Source: a virus. From it: a stretch of DNA of 52,295 nt. Below, piece after piece: positions 7,422 to 14,641 of this stretch. The number at the start of each line of letters is the position of its first letter. Within the stretch, counting starts at the first letter, position 1. The notes under the pieces are model-generated. The model saw only the letters and a program-made list of their open reading frames with translations. It had not been told where the DNA came from and ran no database searches. Where the stretch lies: positions 1 to 52,295 of IMG/VR virus record IMGVR_UViG_3300045963_000039. The stretch is one strand, 5' to 3'. The position numbers and the translations under genes are program-made.

Positions 7422-8219
7422 TTAATTCATTAAAGCAGCAGCTAAAGACTGGTTGTCAGTAGTTGTAAAATAGAACCCATCCATACCTTCAGAGAGTAGC
7501 TCTTTTACAAACTCTGGAGTTACTTCATCAGATTGATTTAGAGAGTCTCTAAAGTCAGTAGCTGAGACAGTGCTAGGCTCTTCTTCTTTCGTTGAGCTAG
7601 GGGCATTTTTAGCAGCTTCCTGAGCTAGATAATTACTTACCCAATCTTTTACTTTCTTGTCATTCTCTAAAGATTTAACTTTCTCGAACATATCTAAGCA
7701 GGCTTGTTGTACTTCTTCAAGTGTTACAGTACCAGCTACCAATGCACGAGCCATCTGAATTTCAGCACCTAAAACAATCTTACTCAGGTCATCAGGCAAT
7801 TTCAGTTCTTTTACTTCGACAGGAGCAATCTTATAGAATCTATATTTATCTGCCTTACAGAATGTGTTCAAATGATCTGCATTAAAGGTGAACCTTACCT
7901 CTTTGAAGGCTTTTGACTCTGAAAGTTTAGAAAACTTAACAGACCAAGTTTCACTCTTTTCATCATAGCTAGGCTCTAATCCTGAAATATGTTTATACCA
8001 GTAGGCAACTGCTTCAACCCTAGCAAAACCTTTTAAATGGGTAATAGAATCTAAGACCATCAATACAGCCTCATCACCTTTATACTTGTAAGTGTGAATG
8101 ACACTATCAATTAAGATAGAGTGTACTGTTTCTTGAATTGTAGTAAACTTTTTAGAGAAGTCTTTAAGTTTACGCTCAATTGAGAGTAGTGATTTAGTTT
8201 TTTCTTGGGACATATTCAT
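7422..8219 (-). CDS. Unknown early-region protein (265 aa)
   Basis: Not recognised. The sequence is soluble and mixed helix/strand, with a helical N-terminus, a central part containing EAVAYWYKHISGLEPSYDEK and EVRFTFNADHLNTFCKADKY, and a low-complexity Ala/Ser/Glu linker at about residues 200-218. It is the largest gene of the block between the ligase cluster and the divergent region. A strong terminator lies upstream of it, so it probably has its own promoter in the 8230-8290 interval, where the GACTCTAA motif sits. Confidence 0.7.
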   Translation of the reverse strand: MNMSQEKTKSLLSIERKLKDFSKKFTTIQETVHSILIDSVIHTYKYKGDEAVLMVLDSITHLKGFARVEAVAYWYKHISGLEPSYDEKSETWSVKFSKLSESKAFKEVRFTFNADHLNTFCKADKYRFYKIAPVEVKELKLPDDLSKIVLGAEIQMARALVAGTVTLEEVQQACLDMFEKVKSLENDKKVKDWVSNYLAQEAAKNAPSSTKEEEPSTVSATDFRDSLNQSDEVTPEFVKELLSEGMDGFYFTTTDNQSLAAALMN

Positions 8220-8250
8220 AATAATTCCTATTAAAAGTTAATGATAAATA

Positions 8251-8268
8251 GACTCTAATATAAAGCCT
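8251..8268 (-). promoter_or_regulatory. Leader motif, copy 1
   Basis: On the plus strand GACTCTAATATAAAGCCT; on the minus strand it reads AGGCTTTATATTAGAGTC about 30 bases before the ATG at 8219. Close relatives occur at 8941-8957, before the ATG at 8911, and at 9064-9090. It may be a phage promoter or a protein-binding site. Confidence 0.4.
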
Positions 8269-8291
8269 ATTTGAATTAAATCTTAAGGCAT

Positions 8292-8325
8292 AAAAAAGCC
8301 TATCAAACTTTGCAGAATGATAGGC
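8292..8325 (-). terminator. Rho-independent terminator, leftward
   Basis: An 8-bp perfect stem (GCCTATCA at 8298-8305 with TGATAGGC at 8318-8325) is followed on the minus strand by six T residues (8297-8292). It would stop or attenuate transcripts coming from the leftward promoter near 9.66 kb after the first three genes. Confidence 0.85.
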
Positions 8326-8343
8326 ATATTCCTTAGGAGGGAA

Positions 8344-8469
8344 TTAGTTAACTATAAATTTAGTGTAGCCTAGCTTATAAGCTAGTTTTACTACATCTAA
8401 ATGTCTTTTGAAACCTAGTATAACTTTAATTTTACTTGTCAGTAAGTCGGTTATATAAAATATTTTCAT
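8344..8469 (-). CDS. Small protein (41 aa)
   Basis: Starts MKIFYITDLLTSKIKVILGF. No family recognised. The start overlaps the stop of the 95-aa gene (TAATG), and the terminator lies about 20 bases beyond its stop. Confidence 0.55.
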   Translation of the reverse strand: MKIFYITDLLTSKIKVILGFKRHLDVVKLAYKLGYTKFIVN

Positions 8470-8756
8470 TATGCAGCCTCAATCCAAATTTTACGAGTAG
8501 AATCGAACTGCACATGAATTTGAATGCCATGTTTATTTAGAGTTCTGCCTTTGATTATTCCTGAGTTATGAGATTCGACGTAATCTATAGTCCTAAAATA
8601 AACTTGATTTTTAGTCTCTTTACTAGTGAATAACTCTTTTGCTTTTGATACATTTACACTGTTAAAAAGATTCTTAACAGATAACATTTCATCGAAAAGT
8701 TTTCGAGTTACTACTATTTGTTTAGTTTGGCTCAATAGCCGCTTTGCTTGCTTCAT
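8469..8756 (-). CDS. Unknown basic protein (95 aa)
   Basis: A lysine- and arginine-rich protein, starting MKQAKRLLSQTKQIVVTRKLF. The C-terminal half looks beta-rich (YFRTIDYVESHNSGIIKG, then IQIHVQFDS). Possibly nucleic-acid binding by composition only. Overlaps both neighbours by one to four bases. Confidence 0.65.
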   Translation of the reverse strand: MKQAKRLLSQTKQIVVTRKLFDEMLSVKNLFNSVNVSKAKELFTSKETKNQVYFRTIDYVESHNSGIIKGRTLNKHGIQIHVQFDSTRKIWIEAA

Positions 8757-8911
8757 AAGACACCTATATTATCAGTAATGTTCCATTTAAGAGCATACCG
8801 GCTTAACCTTCTTAAGAGTCTGAGACGGGTATAATCACTAAAATTATCAGCTCTTTTAAATCTGAGAGCTAATCTATCTAAATGATTTTGTTTGTCTAGT
8901 TTAGTTTTCAT
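8753..8911 (-). CDS. Small basic protein (52 aa), first gene of the leftward block
   Basis: Starts MKTKLDKQNHLDRLALRFKR with many Arg and Lys residues; likely helical. It joins the 95-aa gene by an ATGA overlap. It is the first gene after the long leader, preceded by the second copy of the GACTCTAA motif at 8941-8957. Confidence 0.6.
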   Translation of the reverse strand: MKTKLDKQNHLDRLALRFKRADNFSDYTRLRLLRRLSRYALKWNITDNIGVL

Positions 8912-8940
8912 AATAACCCCATGTTAATAATTAAGTAAAA

Positions 8941-8957
8941 GACTCTAAATAGAACCT
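8941..8957 (-). promoter_or_regulatory. Leader motif, copy 2
   Basis: On the plus strand GACTCTAAATAGAACCT. It matches copy 1 at 8251-8268 in sequence and in distance (about 30 bases) to the next minus-strand ATG, here at 8911. Confidence 0.4.
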
Positions 8958-8968
8958 TTTAGTTAATC

Positions 8969-9000
8969 GAAAGTGTACAATCAATAAACTGTACACTTTC
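8969..9000. repeat. Perfect 11-bp inverted repeat
   Basis: GAAAGTGTACA (8969-8979) and TGTACACTTTC (8990-9000) with a 10-base spacer. No T-tract follows on either strand, so it fits an operator or RNA stem better than a terminator. Confidence 0.7.
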
Positions 9001-9058
9001 AAAACATAAAAGTTTTTATTATTTCCATATGCCGGTGTTATCGAATATTCCTATTTAA

Positions 9059-9372
9059 AGGCTGACTCTAATCTTAAAAGATTAAAGCCTATTCACACTC
9101 GAACCGCAATAGTTTCAATTGCTCGTTTATCTATACGAATATAGATAGTCCCTTAAAGTTTTGATATGCTTTAGCTAGTCCACTGCTGATAGACTAGTCT
9201 TTTATATGCTAAATCCTACACTCTTTAATTCAGACTGAATCATTCAATCTGGTATACATTCTAGCAGGTTTAACAAGATTTATTAAACCCTAGTTAAAGC
9301 CTAAAACTCTTTAACTGGTAAACAGTATATCAGGATTGTAAAACCTTTACAACCCTCCCGAATCCATCCGGG
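9059..9372 (-). other. Array of nine hairpins in the leftward leader
   Basis: Nine inverted repeats follow one another: 9059-9090 (AGGCT and TAATCT arms), 9106-9122 (GCAAT/ATTGC), 9129-9146 (ATCTATA with a CGAA loop), 9175-9197 (CTAGTC/GACTAG), 9231-9251, 9267-9289 (GGTTTAA/TTAAACC), 9292-9316 (AGTTAAAG/CTTTAACT), 9332-9356 (TTGTAAA/TTTACAA) and 9357-9372. Loops are mostly 7-11 bases and stems differ in sequence. The array lies between the promoter at 9657-9685 and the first leftward gene, so it would be transcribed as a long 5' leader or a separate structured RNA. No tRNA fold was found in it. Strand is assigned from that promoter. Confidence 0.6.
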
Positions 9373-9656
9373 CTAACTTTCCCAACTGGACTCTATTAAA
9401 TCACATATAAAAGAGAATTGCAATAGCCTAGAGAGATAACAGGTTGTATATTACATTATATGTATGTAGGTTAGAAACTATAGAAACACTAGATATAGTA
9501 TACATATCAAAACCTATCTACTATATATAGTATCTCATATATATCAATGACCTATCTATACTCCAACTTACTCATTCTGTCATAACTAATAGAATCTAAT
9601 AGACCCTAGCCTATCCCTATAGACTTAATATACTCATCAGGCTTGGCGGCTAATAC

Positions 9657-9685
9657 ATTATAACATGAGAAAAAGATCTTGTCAA
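9657..9685 (-). promoter_or_regulatory. Perfect sigma70 promoter for the leftward block
   Basis: On the minus strand TTGACA (9685-9680), a 17-base spacer and TATAAT (9662-9657). Transcription would start near 9650 and run left through the hairpin array into the gene at 8911, giving a leader of about 740 bases. A second TTGACA on the same strand at 9776-9771 lacks a good -10 box. Confidence 0.8.
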
Positions 9686-9743
9686 GTTTTCACATAATTC
9701 TATGTTAAAGTGCACTGTGAGGATCTGACAAGGAAAGAGTACC

Positions 9744-9755
9744 TCATCATGATGA
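9744..9755. promoter_or_regulatory. 12-bp palindrome, possible operator
   Basis: TCATCATGATGA is self-complementary and lies about 60 bases upstream of the -35 box of the leftward promoter. No regulator gene can be linked to it. Confidence 0.3.
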
Positions 9756-10465
9756 CATGTCTAGGAGATCCTGTCAAGACCTAGGGGGGAAGGTTAGAGA
9801 TAGAGAGTATCTTGACTATATGTACTATATAATCCATGTCACATACCTGTCTTAACTAATATACATAATAAAAATAATAACTTAATATAGAGCAGGCCTG
9901 TCTTACTTAATATATAAAATAGTTTTTAATATACCTTCCAGAGCTTCCAGGGGCACTTTTTATTAAGGAGTAAAAGAGATAAGATATAATATATATAATA
10001 GATTCTCTATGTTCTGTATTTGTTCTATATTTATAGGTATTTAAGAGTTTTAAAAAATATAAAAATAAAAATTATAAAATAGATTTATAGATTGAACTTT
10101 CTTTAATAAAAGTTGTCTATCTATAATTTATTAAGATTAAAGATTATATACTTTTATAATTAAGTAATTAAGAAGTAAGTCTATTCTTACTTTAAAAAAG
10201 TAAGCAAAGATATACTTCCTACTATATATAATATATCTAGATAGATACTGGAGTATTGATAATAATATTTAAATATAGTAATTGAACTTATTCGAAATAA
10301 TACTGTCTAAAAGACTATTAGGCCCTCCGGGAATACTATAATACACTATAGAGTCTTAATGATAGACTTAATTAAGATACTATAAGGATAGAAGATTGAG
10401 TACTATAGAAGCTATGAATAAGCTAGACTTATTAATTAATACATTTAAAGAAATAAAGATCTTAT

Positions 10466-10729
10466 ATGCCTTCATCTAAAAATTATGTAAGAGATTATAA
10501 AAAAGAATATTCTAATTATCATTCCTCTGATACTCAGAAAGCTAAGAGAGCTTCTAGAGGTAGAGCTAGATATAAACTTATGAAGAAAGGTAGAGTTAGA
10601 CTAGGAGATGGTATGGATGTAGATCATAAAGATACTAATGCTAATAATAACTCTTCTTCTAATCTTAGAGTTAAATCTAAATCTAGTAATAGATCTTTTA
10701 AGCGTAATGCTAATGCAGGAAAAAAATGA
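10466..10729 (+). CDS. Small HNH-like endonuclease
   Basis: An 87-residue, very basic protein. The HNH-type core is visible as GMDVDHKDTNANNNSSSNLR followed by a conserved NRS: the DH pair, the central Asn-rich segment and the final Asn fit the beta-beta-alpha metal fold. Small HNH proteins next to terminase genes often assist DNA packaging; its position at the head of the packaging and structural block supports that role over a homing role. First gene of the rightward block; ATGA overlap with the next gene. Confidence 0.7.
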   Translation: MPSSKNYVRDYKKEYSNYHSSDTQKAKRASRGRARYKLMKKGRVRLGDGMDVDHKDTNANNNSSSNLRVKSKSSNRSFKRNANAGKK

Positions 10730-10902
10730 AATCTTATAAAGTAGTATTCTACTATAAGAATGATATATCCTATAAAGGAATTATAGGCATTCAAGCAGAC
10801 TCAGAAGTTATAGTGACTAAGATGGTCAAACTATTAGAACTCTCTGATTCTCCATCTCTCCCCCAGAATTATGATCGTTATGAGATCAAGGAAGATATAT
10901 GA
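10726..10902 (+). CDS. Small unknown protein (58 aa)
   Basis: Starts MKSYKVVFYYKNDISYKG. Both ends overlap neighbours in ATGA style, which is good evidence that it is translated. No family recognised. Confidence 0.65.
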   Translation: MKSYKVVFYYKNDISYKGIIGIQADSEVIVTKMVKLLELSDSPSLPQNYDRYEIKEDI

Positions 10903-11105
10903 AGGAGTACTCTATAGACCTAGCTTCTAGAAGACCATACTCTATCTCTCCAGTAGATGAGAGTCAATTAGCTACTCCTAGAGGTTGGGTATGCCCTGTA
11001 TGCAATAGAGTCTTAGCTCCATCTCAACCTTTCTGCATGTTCTGTTTAGCTAATAATAATAAACAACCTATCTGTCCTGTAGACTACCCTCCTCCAATCG
11101 AATAA
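10899..11105 (+). CDS. Small zinc-ribbon protein (68 aa)
   Basis: The central segment has two CxxC knuckles, CPVC and CMFC, 12 residues apart, typical of a zinc ribbon. The N-terminus is Arg/Ser rich and the C-terminus proline rich. Sits just upstream of the small terminase gene; role unknown. Confidence 0.65.
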   Translation: MKEYSIDLASRRPYSISPVDESQLATPRGWVCPVCNRVLAPSQPFCMFCLANNNKQPICPVDYPPPIE

Positions 11106-11106
11106 T

Positions 11107-11598
11107 ATGGAAGTTAAAGAGGAAGAAAATATAGTCTCTATTAGAGCCCCTAGACTAGATGCTTTAGAGAAGTTGTATGTTAGAACTTATCTCTCTACTC
11201 ATTCTCATCCTAGGGCTCATACTGCCGTCACTCCTAATCTAAAGAATCCTAGAGAAGATAATCCATATTCTCGTAGAGAGAATGTACAATTTCATATCTC
11301 TCTAGCTCTACAGGAAAGAGCTGAATCTTTAATGCTAACTCCAGATTTAATTATGGAGAAGTTATATAAGGAGGCTACTAGAGAGGGAAGTGGCTCTAAT
11401 CACTCTGCACGTATACAAGCTTTAACACAGATAGGCAAACATCTTGGTATGTTCCAAGAGAAGAAAGAGGACACCTCTCCTATCTTTAATATAATTAATT
11501 ACTCTTCAGAGCCTATTAAAATAGAGCATATAGAAGAAAAAAAGACTGAAGAAGTAACTCTTCTCCCAGATAATATAATACTAGAAAACTACTCTTAA
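11107..11598 (+). CDS. terS: Terminase small subunit
   Basis: A 163-residue protein. Residues around LEKLYVRTYLSTHSHPRAHTA resemble the N-terminal DNA-binding helix-turn-helix of small terminases, and the centre (LTPDLIMEKLYKEATRE, then ARIQALTQIGKHLGMF) matches the conserved oligomerisation region of the Terminase_2-type family. The C-terminus is acidic. It recognises phage DNA and hands it to the large subunit at 19284. The two subunits are about 7.7 kb apart here, separated by fibre and lysis genes. Confidence 0.75.
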   Translation: MEVKEEENIVSIRAPRLDALEKLYVRTYLSTHSHPRAHTAVTPNLKNPREDNPYSRRENVQFHISLALQERAESLMLTPDLIMEKLYKEATREGSGSNHSARIQALTQIGKHLGMFQEKKEDTSPIFNIINYSSEPIKIEHIEEKKTEEVTLLPDNIILENYS

Positions 11599-11608
11599 GG
11601 AAATATAA

Positions 11609-12193
11609 ATGGCTCTTAGCTATAATGCTACAATTAGAAATGCTCGTTTAGATCAAATTACAACTGGAGCTGGTGCTTCTGCTTTCTTAAGAATCTATGA
11701 TTCTACTAGACCGGCTACAGGTGGTACAGCTACAACACTATTAGCAGAGCTTACATGTAATGCTACCTTTGCACCTGGGGCATCTGGTGGTGTATTAACT
11801 CTAAATGCTATCACTCAAGACTCTTCTGCTAATGCTTCTGGAACTGCTACATGGTTCCGTATAGTTAAGTCAGATGGTACTACTCATGTTCTAGATGGTA
11901 ATGTTGGAGTGCAGGTTGTAACTACTGCCACTGGATCATCTGGTGCTGCAACAATTACTGTCGGCTCTAATACTGGTCTTGCTATTGGTATGACTGCAAG
12001 TGGAACTGGCATAGCTACTGGAGCAACTATTGTTAACATCTCTGGTACAACTATTACCCTATCTATTAATAATACTGGTGCTGTATCTGGTAATGGTACA
12101 TTTGGAACAGATCTAAACTTAACGACGACTACAATTGTAATCACTCAGCCAGTCTCTGTTACCTCCTTTGTAGTTACAGAAGGTAATGCATAA
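11609..12193 (+). CDS. Virion decoration or fibre-associated protein (194 aa)
   Basis: Rich in Thr, Ala, Gly and Ser, all-beta in appearance. The N-terminal half (MALSYNATIRNARLDQITTG and AFLRIYDSTRPATGG) resembles a common phage structural family found near tail-fibre genes. The C-terminal half contains a short beta repeat (GLAIGMTASGTGIATGATIV). Its stop overlaps the next start. Confidence 0.6.
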   Translation: MALSYNATIRNARLDQITTGAGASAFLRIYDSTRPATGGTATTLLAELTCNATFAPGASGGVLTLNAITQDSSANASGTATWFRIVKSDGTTHVLDGNVGVQVVTTATGSSGAATITVGSNTGLAIGMTASGTGIATGATIVNISGTTITLSINNTGAVSGNGTFGTDLNLTTTTIVITQPVSVTSFVVTEGNA

Positions 12194-12780
12194 TGGGTTT
12201 CTATACTCAGGCTCAGATTATTGCTATGCACTCTGCTGTACTCGCACAGGCCGCTATTGATACAACTCTTGCAGCAGCTCTTGCTATAGGAGATGAGACT
12301 AAAGGAGCTGATTGGCTTAATGCACCTTCAACATTTGTTGTATGGCGGTCAAGCACGCCGGTTAGTGATATTCAGGCGGCTATTGTCGGTGCTAACTTTA
12401 CACCAGTTAATCCAGTGGCCGGAGCAGGTCAAGACGCTGCCAACTGGATGATAGCTTGCCAAGGAAAGCAGATGAACTTGCAATTAGTGCTTGGTACTAC
12501 TGGCTATGTAGCGACAATTAACGCTAATACACGAGCCTGGCTATTCGATGCATTGACAGCAGTCCCCTCTGGAAAGAACGTATCTAATGTTATGGATGGC
12601 TCAACAGGCAACGTCGGGTTAGCGGCTGTTAAGACTATAATCCAAAGATTTGCTACTAATGCAGAGCATATATTTGCTACTGGAACAGGTACTGCTGCAA
12701 CTCCAGGCGATCTAAACTTTGAACATACTATTCAATATGCTGAAATGCCTTATATTATGCAGAGGTTCCCACAACCATGA
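12193..12780 (+). CDS. Phage structural protein with less AT-rich codon use
   Basis: A 195-residue protein. It has the segments STFVVWRSSTPVSDI, RAWLFDALTAVPSG and IIQRFATNAEHIFATGTGTA, seen in a widespread family of phage structural proteins encoded next to decoration or adhesin genes. Codons such as CGG, GCG and CCG are used here but are rare in neighbours, suggesting recent acquisition. It ends in an ATGA overlap with the next gene, using TGA as stop. Confidence 0.6.
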   Translation: MGFYTQAQIIAMHSAVLAQAAIDTTLAAALAIGDETKGADWLNAPSTFVVWRSSTPVSDIQAAIVGANFTPVNPVAGAGQDAANWMIACQGKQMNLQLVLGTTGYVATINANTRAWLFDALTAVPSGKNVSNVMDGSTGNVGLAAVKTIIQRFATNAEHIFATGTGTAATPGDLNFEHTIQYAEMPYIMQRFPQP

Positions 12781-13262
12781 GTACTGAATTTAGCTGGGCT
12801 GCACCTAGTAGTGCAGTTAATGTAATAGACTCTACTGGAACTTCTGGTGATGGCGGCGGTGCTGATCTTAAAAACTTAGCAAGTGGTACATATGTCATTA
12901 CTCCAGTTATAACTCCAGCCTCCCCAAGACCTTTGTTCTGTTCATATATGGCTAAAGGGAAGTCTGGAGTTGCTGTAACTGGTGTACCTTACCTAAAAGG
13001 CTGGTTCTTAGATATTATTGATGGAACTAATATACTAAGTGATAGTGGTACAAACTTACCAACTAACTCTCCTGACTTTATAATCTATTGGCCTAGTATA
13101 TCTAGTGTTGGCCCATTTATAATGCGTTCAACTCCTAGATTTATACAAAGACCCCCTTGGGCATATAAGATACTCTTACAGAATAATCTTGGACAAGCTA
13201 CTACTAACGTTAATAATGATAATATTCTGTACGAAGTTACTACAGATGAGTTAGGTACATAA
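12777..13262 (+). CDS. Structural protein of unknown role (161 aa)
   Basis: Beta-rich, with a flexible Gly-rich N-terminus (GTSGDGGGADLKNL) and an aromatic C-terminal half (FIIYWPSISSVGPFIMRS, QRPPWAYKILL). No known domain recognised. Belongs by position and overlap to the fibre/decoration group. Confidence 0.6.
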   Translation: MSTEFSWAAPSSAVNVIDSTGTSGDGGGADLKNLASGTYVITPVITPASPRPLFCSYMAKGKSGVAVTGVPYLKGWFLDIIDGTNILSDSGTNLPTNSPDFIIYWPSISSVGPFIMRSTPRFIQRPPWAYKILLQNNLGQATTNVNNDNILYEVTTDELGT

Positions 13263-14347
13263 TGCAGCGAATATGGGATAAGTCAAAATTCCCATCGGGT
13301 CCGTTTACCATCAATAAAGACTGTTGGCAGGCGCAACAGCTTGTTAACTGGTATCCCTTAGGTGGAGTATCTAGTCGATCATACGCACAAGATTTAGTAT
13401 CGGGTAAAAATGCAACAGGGACAAGCTCACCTATAATACTTCCTGATGGATCACCTGCTAATACATATAATGGTATTTCAGATAGATTATTAAGTAATTC
13501 ACCGCCTTCTATCTATTCATCACCTTTAACTGTTAGTGCGTGGGCTGTACCAGCAAATACAGGTGCAGGAGGTCTTAGTTCATTTGGCGATCCTACTGTA
13601 GGCTCTATTAATAGGTTCCAATTCGATATTACTGCTGGCTCTTTAAGATGGATTGCTGTAGGCCAGGGCACTAATGGGACTGCATCAGTTACTGGAATAG
13701 TAGCGGGTAAACTACAACATTGTTTAGCTTCTCAACTAAGTGCTACAAGTAGAACAACGTATTTAAACGGTAAACCTGGAACTACGGATACAACAAATGT
13801 CACTCCTGCTGGTACACCTAGTTATTTACTAATTGGTGCCATACAAGATAATAACCTTATTCAAGGGTTTTTTACTGGTTCTATTGGAGAGGTCTGCATA
13901 TGGTCTAAAGCCATGTCAGCGGCAGAGGCGGCCTACTTAGCTGATCCAGGAAATCGATTTGAACTGTATTATCCACTTAGAAGTAGAAAATGGTTTTTAA
14001 AAAATCCATCAAGTATTGCTACCATCTATCGTAATAAAGGCGATAGTGTATCTTCTACCGGCTCTGATGTAAACCCACAACATGGAGTGATCCTACTAGA
14101 CTTTAAAAATAATAATAACGAAGCCTCTATAACTATAACAAATCCTGCCATTTTATCTACATCTAAAGCAGATTCTTACTTTATAGGCTATGGTTCTACA
14201 ACAGATCACTCAGTATCAGACCATAGATATGCTCCATTATTTATAAAGCTCTCATGTGAAGCTTTCAATGGCTCTATGACCATCCATGCAAGAAGTAAAC
14301 AAAAGATGTCAGGAAAGTTCTTAATTAAATACTTATGGGTTAACTAA
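13262..14347 (+). CDS. LamG-like adhesin or fibre protein
   Basis: A 361-residue protein. Residues about 25-240 look like a concanavalin A/LamG jelly roll (LVNWYPLGG start, SPLTVSAWAVPANTG, TTYLNGKPG, GSIGEVCIWSKAMSAAEAAYL), which often binds glycans in phage fibres. The last 95 residues are a separate domain with SVSDHRYAPL, MTIHARSKQKM and IKYLWVN, homologous to the whole 97-aa protein encoded next. The N-terminal part has less AT-biased codons than the C-terminal part. Confidence 0.7.
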   Translation: MQRIWDKSKFPSGPFTINKDCWQAQQLVNWYPLGGVSSRSYAQDLVSGKNATGTSSPIILPDGSPANTYNGISDRLLSNSPPSIYSSPLTVSAWAVPANTGAGGLSSFGDPTVGSINRFQFDITAGSLRWIAVGQGTNGTASVTGIVAGKLQHCLASQLSATSRTTYLNGKPGTTDTTNVTPAGTPSYLLIGAIQDNNLIQGFFTGSIGEVCIWSKAMSAAEAAYLADPGNRFELYYPLRSRKWFLKNPSSIATIYRNKGDSVSSTGSDVNPQHGVILLDFKNNNNEASITITNPAILSTSKADSYFIGYGSTTDHSVSDHRYAPLFIKLSCEAFNGSMTIHARSKQKMSGKFLIKYLWVN

Positions 14348-14640
14348 TGGCTACAGGATCAGGATCAGCTACCATAGACTTCGGAGCATTACCAGGCTCT
14401 AATGAAGCACAAGTAGACGTAACAGGTCAAACTACAATCTCTTCTACATCCTCTGCTGAAGCATATATCTTTGGAGGTGATACTTCATCTAGTCATACAG
14501 CCTCCGATCACCGCTATCTAGGTACAGTATGCTCTGTTACCTGTGGAGTAGCTACTGCCGGTACAGGATTTACAATTTACGCTAGAAGTCTAGAAAAACT
14601 TACTGGCACTTTTACTATTAGATATATATGGGCAGATTAA
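14347..14640 (+). CDS. Small structural protein, paralogue of preceding C-terminus
   Basis: A 97-residue protein: TASDHRYLGT, FTIYARSLEKLTGTF and IRYIWAD match the C-terminal domain of the preceding LamG protein. The same domain is common as a short stand-alone phage structural protein. Overlaps the previous stop (TAATG). Confidence 0.65.
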   Translation: MATGSGSATIDFGALPGSNEAQVDVTGQTTISSTSSAEAYIFGGDTSSSHTASDHRYLGTVCSVTCGVATAGTGFTIYARSLEKLTGTFTIRYIWAD

Positions 14641-14641
14641 T

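Larger units (their letters stand above)
8912..10465. other. Gene-free divergent control region
   Basis: About 1.55 kb with no gene of credible length on either strand. It contains the leader motifs (8941-8957, 9064-9090), an inverted repeat (8969-9000), a nine-hairpin array (9059-9372), the perfect leftward promoter (9657-9685), a 12-bp palindrome (9744-9755) and then very AT-rich DNA to 10465, including a small hairpin at 10186-10204. I could not identify a clear sigma70 promoter for the rightward late block, so that block may use a phage-specific promoter. A possible 21-codon reading frame at 10414-10479 overlaps the HNH gene start. Confidence 0.7.

Noticed and set aside
8969-9000. Inverted repeat as a terminator
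   Set aside because: Neither strand has a T-tract after the stem; kept only as an inverted repeat.
10414-10479. 21-codon plus-strand frame overlapping the HNH start
   Set aside because: No convincing ribosome site and AT-rich context; too weak to list as a gene.
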